DNA of 64,000 nt from Alteromonas sp. a30 (GTDB taxonomy: Bacteria; Pseudomonadota; Gammaproteobacteria; Enterobacterales; Alteromonadaceae), in assembly GCF_026788005.1 (NCBI RefSeq), contig NZ_JABEPE010000016.1:47182-111181 (forward strand), read 5' to 3'. Shown here piece after piece: positions 1 through 7,947 of the stretch. Each line of letters begins with the position of its first letter. Position 1 is the first letter of the stretch. Both the position numbers and the translations under genes were made by a program. The notes beneath the pieces are model-generated. The model worked only from the letters and a program-made list of their open reading frames with translations. It did not search any database and was not told the origin of the DNA.

Positions 1-801
1 CGCATGATAAGAAGCACTTGGAAAAACAGCTAATGTATTTTGAACCGCATTCAAACGGGTAAAACTCTCCGAGAACTCTCTTTTTTCATTTTGACTCAAG
101 TGCGTGTCAAATATCAGTAAATCCCCGCCGGTGAATTGCTGTGGTTCGAAATAGAAGAAATACGTCATACTCAGATGTCGGTTAACATTAGGAAGCTTAT
201 CCGTATGAATACTAAAGAATTGCCCATTTCCATAACCTCGAAGAAAGAGGTCAATACGCCCAAAATCAACTTGAGGGATTTGCAATGCGCGACTTAGCTC
301 AGGCAAGCTGATTGAAACATCAATAAGCATTTTTTGCTTAAGCCATTGCGGTAACGGAAGATCAAAAGACTGTCGAATCTGTTCATCGTATTCACCTTTA
401 CCTACTTCTGATCGACGGTGGTTGTCCCACGCTTCGGTGTGAATATAGTGACGCAAAGTGGAAAGGTCTGCTTGTGTTAAATAGTCATGCTTCAACACAA
501 AGGGCACAGGATAGCATTTATCCTGACCCACAAAGTTCGCCAGTTTGCCACTCATGATGGCGTACAAGTCCTGCGCCAATTGCCTTTGTTCGCCTATGTC
601 CAATAGTCCTGACAATCTTTGGTAAAGCACTGCGGCTTTATCCAGCCGCCCCTGTTTACGATACGTTTCGGCAAGTTGCCACAAAATCTCAGGCGCTTTT
701 GGGCGCGCCTCAAGCGACTTTAATAGCTGCATTTCCGCCAATTGCAATATTTGAGGATTCGCGACGATTTGTTCAAAATTCAACAGCGGTTTACTTACCA
801 C
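1..801 (-). CDS. TPR-like/2OG-Fe(II) oxygenase (prolyl 4-hydroxylase type), partial at window edge
   Basis: The reading frame is open for 267 codons from a GTG at 801 down to base 1, so the C-terminus lies outside the window. Residues about 20-90 are helical and TPR-like. Residues about 100-267 look like a 2-oxoglutarate/Fe(II) dioxygenase of the P4H class: the iron ligands H199 and D201 lie in FFSIHTD, and a likely distal histidine is H266 in SYHA. The double-stranded beta-helix segments (MTYFFYF, GGDLLIFD) sit between them. Such enzymes hydroxylate amino-acid side chains using O2 and 2-oxoglutarate in the cytoplasm. The GTG overlaps the end of the HprK-like gene by 11 bases, which suggests translational coupling and makes this the last visible gene of the PqqD-AsnB-HprK operon. 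Inference: it hydroxylates the peptide handled by the cluster. The substrate is unknown, and other starts within the first codons are possible. Confidence 0.8.
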   Translation of the reverse strand, partial: MVSKPLLNFEQIVANPQILQLAEMQLLKSLEARPKAPEILWQLAETYRKQGRLDKAAVLYQRLSGLLDIGEQRQLAQDLYAIMSGKLANFVGQDKCYPVPFVLKHDYLTQADLSTLRHYIHTEAWDNHRRSEVGKGEYDEQIRQSFDLPLPQWLKQKMLIDVSISLPELSRALQIPQVDFGRIDLFLRGYGNGQFFSIHTDKLPNVNRHLSMTYFFYFEPQQFTGGDLLIFDTHLSQNEKREFSESFTRLNAVQNTLAVFPSASYHA

Positions 802-1753
802 AGCCAATTAACTCCTCAATGTGTTTCAAAAACACGGGACTCAGATGACTCATACCTTTTTCAGATAACGGCCTTAGATATTGAGACATTGTTATCGATT
901 GCGCCATTTGGTGACACTGAGTAAAGTGCGTTTTGTGCAATCCAGCGCCAATAAGCTTCTGCCGACGATAGGAATGTTGGATAAACGTATCAAACGTGTG
1001 CATTTGCGTTAATGCAGACAAGCTCACTTGATCTGCCCGTCCCAACACAATCGCAGTGGTCATAGGCACATCTTTAGCCTCAAATGCAGCGCTCAAATTA
1101 ACATAAACCTTGTTGTGTGAGGCTCCAATAGGCATGGTTTCGTGAAGGGAGAATCCAAGCTGTTCTATAACATGCTTGCTGAGCTTGATATACGGGAGGC
1201 TAGGCAAAGCGTAAATGGCCTTACCGTCGAATCTCAAAGCACATTTATCGTCGCCTAATAAACGATAACCTCGCTGTACTAATTGCGCACAAAGAGTCGA
1301 TTTCCCGTCTCCACTATTTCCTAGAATCACGGCAGCCCCTTTTTCGCCGACAACGGTTGCGCCGTGCAACACTAAGTAACCACGTTGTTGCAGCAGTAAC
1401 CCTATTCCAGCGCCGAGAATCCGAAGCCTAATCAGCGCCCGATATTGATCGATCTGATTGCAGTGAACGGTTATTTGCTTACCATCAACAACCGTTAGCG
1501 AAAACCCGTCGCCTTTCAGAAGTGCTTCATTATGGTTAATGGCAAAGTGCTTGGATTCGCTAACAGGAGCGTTAATCTGGCTGTCTTTTTCACTCAATAC
1601 AATCTGAATATCAGCCTCGCTATCTTGGGTATTGGCAGGTTGCTCAAGCAATTCTGGAAAAGGAATATCAGATTGGATGTTAAGACCGAATGCATGATAT
1701 CGATATTGGGTGGGGTAACAACTGGCTCCGAGCAATGATTCAATTTTTGTCAT
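791..1753 (-). CDS. HPr kinase-like (HprK-type) P-loop kinase of a RiPP cluster
   Basis: This 320-residue protein has the HprK-like kinase core: LHGATVV at residues 129-135, a Walker A loop GNSGDGKST at 145-153 and a GDD acidic motif at 167-169. There is no N-terminal HPr-kinase regulatory domain, and no HPr or PTS gene is nearby. In lasso-peptide clusters, kinases of this family (for example the paeninodin kinase) phosphorylate the precursor peptide. Related HprK-like proteins occur with PqqD-type chaperones. The gene starts two bases after the AsnB-like stop and overlaps the oxygenase gene, so the four minus-strand genes form one operon. The function as a peptide kinase is inferred from this context. 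The residues about 20-110 ahead of the P-loop are a divergent beta-rich region that I do not recognise. Confidence 0.82.
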   Translation of the reverse strand: MTKIESLLGASCYPTQYRYHAFGLNIQSDIPFPELLEQPANTQDSEADIQIVLSEKDSQINAPVSESKHFAINHNEALLKGDGFSLTVVDGKQITVHCNQIDQYRALIRLRILGAGIGLLLQQRGYLVLHGATVVGEKGAAVILGNSGDGKSTLCAQLVQRGYRLLGDDKCALRFDGKAIYALPSLPYIKLSKHVIEQLGFSLHETMPIGASHNKVYVNLSAAFEAKDVPMTTAIVLGRADQVSLSALTQMHTFDTFIQHSYRRQKLIGAGLHKTHFTQCHQMAQSITMSQYLRPLSEKGMSHLSPVFLKHIEELIGCGK

Positions 1754-1755
1754 TT

Positions 1756-3666
1756 TTAGGCGTCTGCCTCTCGGAAGTGATTTTTAAACCATGCGATATA
1801 AAGCGCCAATTCCATGTTTCTATAGATCTTGGGCTTAATGTTTTCATCAACATGACTTTTTGCCAAATGCTTTTCCAAACCAGAAATATCCAACAATGAA
1901 GAAACTTCTGCCATTTTTGAACAGTTTTTTAAATCATCAATGAGTTTTTGTTTTTCCTCCCAAAGAGACAGAAAACGATTGGGGAGGGAGCCTAGATGCT
2001 TATTGTGTCCATTACGAATATTCTCTGGAATTAAGCCTTTCGTTGCTCGACGCATCAAACTGCGTTTTCGCTGAAGATAAAGCTGCTCTGGTGGCACTGA
2101 CATACAATACTCAATCAAGCGAGTATCGAGTAGCGGGGTTCTGTATTCGATGCCATAAGGCAAAAATACACTGTTTAGCTCCTCTAGCCTAACCGAGGTT
2201 TTATCGTATTGAACAAAGCGCTTCATGATGTCGGTAGCCTTGCGGGGAAAGGGCTGTACATCAAAGGAGGGGGCAAATAAAGTTTTTTCACGATACCCCG
2301 GACGGTTAGCCAATGCAGGCGAGATCATTTTTTGGGCGACTTTGTTAGCGTACCAATTTTGATTCCAATGTCGGCGACTGGGCATTGCCATTTTTGCAAC
2401 ATTACGCAATGTCCTTAACAGTAATTTGGCCGCTCCACCTAAATTGCCACGACGAATTGAATTCACTTGCTTCCATAATGTCGCCCAGCGTCCTTCTAGC
2501 AGTAATTGTTCTAAAACCCACTGGCTATGGTAAGACGCCACCTGATCGCCTCCGTAACCACAAAGATGAACGCCTACATTCCGTTGATGCAGGTTAGGCA
2601 ACAGCTTGGCCAAAAATACATGACTATTGTATGGAAAACCGCCATATTTATCGAAACTCTCGGTTAAACAGTCGCGAAAACTGACATTTTCCCGGGTAAC
2701 ATAGAAATGTTCAAAATCATTGTCTTGTAAAATCTCGTCGATAAATGGCCTTTCATCAACGCCATCTTCATTCTCTGGAAGCACAAATGACGAGGTGATC
2801 AGGCGTTTATCAGAGCAACGCAGCAGCTTATGTGCCATACAAGAAACGGTACTGGAATCTAATCCACCACTTAGGAATGAACTGACCGGTAATTCGGTAT
2901 TAATGCAGGCTTGTATGGCTTGTTCGAGCTTTTCATTAAACCCGTCCACATAATCATTATCGTTCGCAAATCGAACCGGATTCCCCGGCTTAGGCTCCCA
3001 ATACCGCCAAAGCTTTATTCCCTGTTTATTCACTTTTAGGCAAAAGCCCGCTGCCAACCTTTTTACCCCGGAAAACAACGTTGCGGTTTCTTCATTACAG
3101 ACATTCCCCATGAGAATGTTAAATACTCCCTCGGGGTCGATATCTTTACTTGATTTAGGATGATTTAGAATGCCTGTGGGCGATGTACAGAAAATAAAAG
3201 TACGCTCAGTCGCGTGATGAACATCGGCATAATACAGAGGCTTGTTTCCAACCTGATCTCTCGCACAAAACAGCGTTTCTGTTTGCTTATTCCATATCGC
3301 AATCGCGAACCCGCCCAACATGTAATTGACACAATCTTCTCCCCACTTTTTATACGCAGCCAATACAAATTCGCTATCTGGTGAGCGGTCACTGATACCA
3401 TTGAGTTGACCCAGAAGTGCAGCGCGATTATCCAGCCTTAAATCGGCAACGAGTACGAGGTCGTGAGCATCTATCGGTTGCATGTCGGACACCGACTCAG
3501 GTGAAATGATTCGATGCCAATAACTTAATGTGATGGTGTGATCATTCCATTCTCGATAATGATCATGCTTAAACCCATCAAAGGCATGGCGAAATGGGTG
3601 AACAACATCTGAGGAGCGATGGGGAGTGCAATAAGAGAAACCAACACTACCAGCAATAATACTCAT
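1756..3666 (-). CDS. Asparagine synthetase B-like protein (lasso cyclase type)
   Basis: This is a 636-residue two-domain protein. Residues 1-220 form a class II glutamine-amidotransferase (Ntn) fold, and residues 240-620 an asparagine-synthetase ATP-pyrophosphatase domain with SGGLDSS at 266-272. The N-terminus reads MSIIAG, so the catalytic Cys2 that true glutamine-dependent AsnB enzymes need is absent. The amidotransferase half should therefore be unable to release ammonia from glutamine. That loss is typical of family members recruited to macrolactam formation, such as the lasso cyclase C proteins that adenylate an Asp/Glu side chain. It lies between the PqqD and HprK genes on the same strand, which supports a peptide substrate. 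Reading it as a lasso cyclase is inference from family and neighbours, because no precursor with a core acidic residue was found. Confidence 0.85.
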   Translation of the reverse strand: MSIIAGSVGFSYCTPHRSSDVVHPFRHAFDGFKHDHYREWNDHTITLSYWHRIISPESVSDMQPIDAHDLVLVADLRLDNRAALLGQLNGISDRSPDSEFVLAAYKKWGEDCVNYMLGGFAIAIWNKQTETLFCARDQVGNKPLYYADVHHATERTFIFCTSPTGILNHPKSSKDIDPEGVFNILMGNVCNEETATLFSGVKRLAAGFCLKVNKQGIKLWRYWEPKPGNPVRFANDNDYVDGFNEKLEQAIQACINTELPVSSFLSGGLDSSTVSCMAHKLLRCSDKRLITSSFVLPENEDGVDERPFIDEILQDNDFEHFYVTRENVSFRDCLTESFDKYGGFPYNSHVFLAKLLPNLHQRNVGVHLCGYGGDQVASYHSQWVLEQLLLEGRWATLWKQVNSIRRGNLGGAAKLLLRTLRNVAKMAMPSRRHWNQNWYANKVAQKMISPALANRPGYREKTLFAPSFDVQPFPRKATDIMKRFVQYDKTSVRLEELNSVFLPYGIEYRTPLLDTRLIEYCMSVPPEQLYLQRKRSLMRRATKGLIPENIRNGHNKHLGSLPNRFLSLWEEKQKLIDDLKNCSKMAEVSSLLDISGLEKHLAKSHVDENIKPKIYRNMELALYIAWFKNHFREADA

Positions 3667-3716
3667 ATAAACAGCTTATTTTAAAATGGAAGAATCGGCG
3701 TCATTAACCGTAATGA

Positions 3717-3992
3717 TTAGTCGTTTATTGTTATCAAACCCGCATCATTAAGCTGTTTTAAAAACCCTAAGACTTCCGATTTACATTGTGCTTCTGATAT
3801 GTCGAATTCTTGCATAAGCTGATCGCATATTTGGCTTATTTTCATCGGAGCTTCAATAATTTGCCAAATCCTTGAGGCAACTTCATTAAATCCATGATAC
3901 TTGCCAGCTTCTATATTAAGTAATACAGTCTGATCCTCAATCTCACAGGAAACTGCATTTTCAGTTTGCTGTATTATAGAGCTTAAATTCAT
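3717..3992 (-). CDS. PqqD family peptide chaperone (RiPP recognition element, B1-like)
   Basis: This is a 91-residue PqqD-like protein: strand-strand-helices with VLLNIEAGKYHGFNEVASRI around residues 23-42, then a winged-helix end. PqqD/RRE proteins bind the leader peptide of ribosomal peptides and deliver it to modifying enzymes. In lasso systems this is the B1 protein. A clear Shine-Dalgarno (GGGGG, about six bases before the ATG) supports the start. It is the first gene of the minus-strand operon, followed after about 50 bases by the AsnB-like gene, and it is divergent from the B2 gene with only about 140 bases between them. The separate B1 and B2 genes match split lasso proteases. Confidence 0.88.
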   Translation of the reverse strand: MNLSSIIQQTENAVSCEIEDQTVLLNIEAGKYHGFNEVASRIWQIIEAPMKISQICDQLMQEFDISEAQCKSEVLGFLKQLNDAGLITIND

Positions 3993-4129
3993 TCAATACC
4001 CCCTGATAAAACTCTAGGTAGGATGGCATGGTTAGCGCTTTAAGTCACGAATCAGAAAGTCTTAATTTGAAATGAAATGGTAGTGCCTTGCTGACTTCCC
4101 TAAGAACAAAAATAATTGCAGTTTTCAAA

Positions 4130-4591
4130 ATGGATTGGCATGAATTTGTCTTCCTATTTGAAGCCATTATTTATTTAGCTGTGGCCCGATTCTGCATCTA
4201 TTTTCTGCCCTTGAAATGGTATGTTGATAAGTTGGGTTCGGACACGCCTGATGTGTTAGCGCAGGATAACCGTTCTAACAGTGCTAGCACTCATAACGCC
4301 TTACTTATTCGCAAAGCAATATCACGCGCGGCCAACAATATGCCGTGGAACACCGTCTGTTTACCGCAAGCCATCGCAGCGAAATGGATGTGCCAAAGAC
4401 GAAATATTAAAAGTGTAATGTACTTGGGTGTTGCCAAAAATACAGCGCCATCCCCTTCTGAACACGCTGTAAATGCCATGTTTAGCAAACCAACATCAAT
4501 AAAGGCCCATGCGTGGTTAAAAGTAGAAGACACGATTATCACAGGCAAAGTAGGCCACAAAAAGTTTACGGTACTAAAAACATTTTACTAG
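4130..4591 (+). CDS. Lasso peptide biosynthesis B2-like protein (transglutaminase-like leader protease)
   Basis: From the ATG at 4130 the product has 153 residues. It opens with the usual helical region (EAIIYLAVARFCIYFLPL), followed by C77 in WNTVCLPQA, a LGV strand and H127 in AHAWLKV. This is the Cys/His pattern of the B2 family, a transglutaminase-fold cysteine protease that cuts the leader from a lasso precursor. An in-frame TTG at 4088 would add 14 residues. Neither start has a convincing ribosome site, and family length favours 4130. It faces away from the pqqD-type gene and is followed 52 bases later by the nucleotidyltransferase. The assigned role depends on family resemblance; the partner peptide is not visible. 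Confidence 0.8.
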   Translation: MDWHEFVFLFEAIIYLAVARFCIYFLPLKWYVDKLGSDTPDVLAQDNRSNSASTHNALLIRKAISRAANNMPWNTVCLPQAIAAKWMCQRRNIKSVMYLGVAKNTAPSPSEHAVNAMFSKPTSIKAHAWLKVEDTIITGKVGHKKFTVLKTFY

Positions 4592-4643
4592 GGTTTATTA
4601 CTCTGGGGCGTAGCCTTTTAAGTTGCTGCAATAATGAGATGAT

Positions 4644-5891
4644 ATGAATAACATCAATGTACTAAGAGAGATATTCTTAGACTTTATAGTACGGGGGGAT
4701 ACTCGACTATTTGACGAAAAGCTGTCGGAAAATGAGTGGCAGACAATCGTAAAATGGTGCAAAGAACATCGTCTCACTTATGTGTTTATACACAAAGTAA
4801 AACAATCAAACGCGGTTTATTCCAAGCTTCATAATAGCCATTTGGAACAGCTTGAAAACAAAGCCAATAAAGCGCCACTCAGGCAGTTAAAAATACAAGC
4901 CAATTTATTGCATTTGCATAAAATATTGAGTGAAAACAAGATTGACTATCAAGTGCTTAAAGGATCAATTCTCGCTTTTAAATATTACCCAAATGCCACG
5001 ATAAGGCGAATGCGAGATATTGACATTATTGTTAAACCTCAGTGCTTCAGTCAGGCTTGTACACTACTGCTTGAGCATGGTTACGTTTTCGGGAATAACG
5101 CACAACACATTAACTACGACACGTATATTGCCTCGGCAAAACACGCTCCTCATTTAATCCACCCGGATTTCAATATCATAATTGAAGTGCACCATAGGCT
5201 TTGCAGGCCGAATCTAAAACCCGTAAAGGGTGAACTCTCCGCGCACCCAGATTTTTGGCAAGAATCCGACCTTGTCACTGTGGGCAACCAGTCACTACCA
5301 TGCGAATCTCCAGAAATGCTGTTGACTCACATTATCCATCACTCAGTGAGGGAAAATGCATTTAACAATGGTCCCGTATTTATCTTTGATCTTTATTTTT
5401 TAATGACGAATAACCCTATTCGCTGGGATAAGTTCCATGATTATTGTGGCTATATGGATTTGCACAAAGAAGCAGCAATTGCCTTTTCATTACTACTTTA
5501 CTTTTATCCCGAGATTGAAATTGGCACGGGTTTGAATGCGAGCAAGGATGAAAATAAATCATTTACGATTACTCCAGACGCAACACTCATTAACGCCTGT
5601 AAGCATTTGATGTTGTGCGATCTTGAGCAAAAGCAATATGAAAGGCTTTCGTCAGCCTTGCAAAGCAAGAGCATTAAAGACAAATTCACGCATTTAACCA
5701 AGCTACTTCTGCCTAGCAAAGAAAAAATGAACCAACATCTCGGCCTGAATTCATCGCGTTATTATTGGCTACTTTTGCCTGTATGGTGGCTTTTTTTACT
5801 TAAGCTACTGAGCACACAGTTTTTGGGAGGAGACACGAATACAAAAACCACTCATGAACTGACAGCGCTTTACCGCTGGCTCAATAAGTAG
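4644..5891 (+). CDS. Nucleotidyltransferase family protein (NTP_transf_5-like)
   Basis: This 415-residue protein resembles the uncharacterised nucleotidyltransferases often found with lasso and PqqD clusters. Residues about 100-131 carry the core: LKGSILAFKYYP, then RRMRDIDIIVK with the paired aspartates D125 and D127 expected to bind metal and nucleotide. HHRLCRP around residue 186 and a helical C-terminal half follow. The protein ends in a hydrophobic stretch near residues 375-395. It sits directly downstream of the B2 gene, probably on the same transcript, and converges with the ABC exporter gene six bases away. A role in nucleotidylating the peptide or an accessory group is inference. Confidence 0.75.
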   Translation: MNNINVLREIFLDFIVRGDTRLFDEKLSENEWQTIVKWCKEHRLTYVFIHKVKQSNAVYSKLHNSHLEQLENKANKAPLRQLKIQANLLHLHKILSENKIDYQVLKGSILAFKYYPNATIRRMRDIDIIVKPQCFSQACTLLLEHGYVFGNNAQHINYDTYIASAKHAPHLIHPDFNIIIEVHHRLCRPNLKPVKGELSAHPDFWQESDLVTVGNQSLPCESPEMLLTHIIHHSVRENAFNNGPVFIFDLYFLMTNNPIRWDKFHDYCGYMDLHKEAAIAFSLLLYFYPEIEIGTGLNASKDENKSFTITPDATLINACKHLMLCDLEQKQYERLSSALQSKSIKDKFTHLTKLLLPSKEKMNQHLGLNSSRYYWLLLPVWWLFLLKLLSTQFLGGDTNTKTTHELTALYRWLNK

Positions 5892-5896
5892 TGAGT

Positions 5897-7594
5897 TCAA
5901 TCCAACTCCAATACCATATCGGCAAGAACTTTTTCATTGGGTCGATGACTAATAATCACCATCGTTTGTTGGCCTCGTAAACGCGCCAATGATTCATGCA
6001 CTTTGTTTTCGGTTTGCCTATCCAAAGCACTGGTTGCTTCATCCAAAACCATAAGTTGTGAGCGCATTAAAAACGCCCGAGCCAAAGCAATGCGTTGCTT
6101 TTCTCCTCCTGACAGCGACACGCCATGTTCGCCAATTGTTGTATGTAATTGCTGAGGAAGTGCGCGAACAAAATCACTGGCACAGGCAAGTTCAAGGGCT
6201 TGCCAAATGTCACTTTCATCCATTGATTCATGCTTAGGGTTTAAGTTGCGATAAAGGGTGTCGTTAAGCAAGTAGGTTTCTTGGGCAACATAGCTGATAC
6301 TGCCTCTCCATTGCCTCATATTCTTAGAAGTTATCAACGTATTGTCACAAAATAACTGACCTTCTGTTGCCGGTAATAACCCCGATATAATATCGACTAG
6401 AGTGCTTTTACCAATGCCCGACTTCCCTCGAATTAACAGAGTCTGCCCCCTTTTTAATGTCAGATTCATGTTGCTCAAAACGGGGACTTCAGCGTTGGGA
6501 TACGTAAACCCAATATGCTTTAGTGATATTGCGTCTTCAAACCGGATACATTTACCTGTTTCAGGAGGTTCTTGTACGGCTAGGCATTCTGCCTGTAAAC
6601 GTTGAATATCGGAGTACACCGGCACCATTCGAGTGAGCTGTTGTGCCGCACTGTTTAACATGGATAGCTGGGGGAGTAATCTTGAATAGATAAGCAACAG
6701 AACTATCAACTGTTCGATGGGAATGTGCAGCCAAATTTGACTAACCGTTAAGACGGTGACAAAAACAACAGCCGCCCCCATTTTATAAACCCACTTTGTT
6801 CGGCTAAGCAAGGTAACGGCCATAACGCTTTGCTTTTCTAACTTTTCACTGCTGTTTCGAATATCGCCTAAAAAGCGCTCTTCATATTGGTGACTCTTGA
6901 TGGTTTTTAAGAACCTTAATTGGTCTGACAAACCATTAAATATTTGCCGATAACTGCTAAGCTCTGCGGCACCGCTGTGATGACTGCGGCGAAAGTAAGG
7001 CCACAATAAAGCAATAAATGCCAAACCGGTGACGATTGTAAATAGCGTCATCGACCACGAAATGAAGAAAGATAGCGAGATAAGCACCACTAACGAAATC
7101 GAAGATGCCAAACACACCAACATCAAGTTGGTCGCATTCCCCATCGACTTAACTTGTAACGCTAAAGTGTGATTGATTTCTGACAGTCGACGATCACTTA
7201 GGAATTGCCATTGGCTGTATAAGACTTGTCGATAAAGCTGAGTTCGCAGGGTATGAGTATAAAAATGCCTTAACGCCGCCCCATTCACTTCCACAACATA
7301 ATCAATGAGGCTTACAAGCAACATCAACCCCAGAAAAATGCTGACAACACTGAAAAAATTAACTTCGATCCCCAAGGTGCCAGTGAACTTTACAATATAT
7401 TGAGAAATAGGCTCTTGGCTATTCGACGTGGTGAGGCCCATAACTTGTAACAAAGGCAAAATCAGCAGTAATCCGATACCAGATGTCACTTTCTGAGTAA
7501 GCATTAAACAAAAGATTTTCACCAGCTCTTTTGGGTTATATCTATAAAATTGCCGAAACCCTTCCAGCAATGCATTAACCGATTGAAAAATCAA
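5897..7594 (-). CDS. ABC exporter, fused membrane and ATPase domains (lasso D-type)
   Basis: This 565-residue half-transporter has about six membrane segments in residues 25-320 and an ATPase domain with Walker A GKSGIGKST (390-398), the signature LSGGEKQ (494-500), Walker B LMVLDEA (514-520) and the H-loop ISHR. It belongs to the MsbA/peptide exporter group and has no N-terminal C39 peptidase, so any leader must be removed elsewhere, consistent with the B2 protein. The start is a TTG preceded by GAGGAGG, a very strong ribosome site. The gene converges with the nucleotidyltransferase gene. Export of the mature peptide and self-immunity are the roles expected of D proteins. A general lipid or drug exporter cannot be excluded from sequence alone. 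Confidence 0.83.
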   Translation of the reverse strand: MIFQSVNALLEGFRQFYRYNPKELVKIFCLMLTQKVTSGIGLLLILPLLQVMGLTTSNSQEPISQYIVKFTGTLGIEVNFFSVVSIFLGLMLLVSLIDYVVEVNGAALRHFYTHTLRTQLYRQVLYSQWQFLSDRRLSEINHTLALQVKSMGNATNLMLVCLASSISLVVLISLSFFISWSMTLFTIVTGLAFIALLWPYFRRSHHSGAAELSSYRQIFNGLSDQLRFLKTIKSHQYEERFLGDIRNSSEKLEKQSVMAVTLLSRTKWVYKMGAAVVFVTVLTVSQIWLHIPIEQLIVLLLIYSRLLPQLSMLNSAAQQLTRMVPVYSDIQRLQAECLAVQEPPETGKCIRFEDAISLKHIGFTYPNAEVPVLSNMNLTLKRGQTLLIRGKSGIGKSTLVDIISGLLPATEGQLFCDNTLITSKNMRQWRGSISYVAQETYLLNDTLYRNLNPKHESMDESDIWQALELACASDFVRALPQQLHTTIGEHGVSLSGGEKQRIALARAFLMRSQLMVLDEATSALDRQTENKVHESLARLRGQQTMVIISHRPNEKVLADMVLELD

Positions 7595-7775
7595 CTCCCC
7601 TCCTCTGTTAATCCTTACATCAGCCTCAGAATATTAAAGCAAACATTAACCCGTCCATAGTAGCACTTAGTCGCGTTGTAGAGACCAATAAGATATAAAT
7701 AAAAGATTCAATAGTGGGGAAGTTGGCAGCATAGCAACCTATCTAGATTGTCACGCTAATGACAAAATAAGCCAG

Positions 7776-7874
7776 CTATTTAATCGACGGATTGATGCGC
7801 GGAATGGAAAACTTGGTGATTAATTTAGGCATACCTGATACCTTCCCGTAGCGACGCTTAGTTCGCTCAATCAT
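7776..7874 (-). CDS. Candidate 32-residue basic peptide ORF upstream of the ABC exporter
   Basis: An ATG at 7874 opens 32 codons ending with TAG at 7776. AGGA lies nine bases ahead of it, a plausible ribosome site, and the ORF runs in the same direction as the exporter gene 182 bases downstream. The peptide is very basic (MIERTKRRYG start, RINPSIK end) with one acidic residue near the N-terminus. It lacks the YxxPxL-type leader motif, and its C-terminal part has no Asp or Glu, so it cannot be a normal lasso macrolactam precursor. It may be an unrelated small protein, a transposase scrap or noise. The rest of 7595-7941 shows no other gene. Confidence 0.25.
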   Translation of the reverse strand: MIERTKRRYGKVSGMPKLITKFSIPRINPSIK

Positions 7875-7947
7875 AATATTCGATCCTTTTCTCTACTCAT
7901 ACGTTTAATGTAAGCGGTGTTCAACTTGAAATAAAAACGAGGTGGGA

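Noticed and set aside
7776..7874. The 32-residue ORF as the lasso precursor
   Set aside because: No acidic residue at a ring-closing position and no YxxPxL leader motif; kept only as a weak small ORF.
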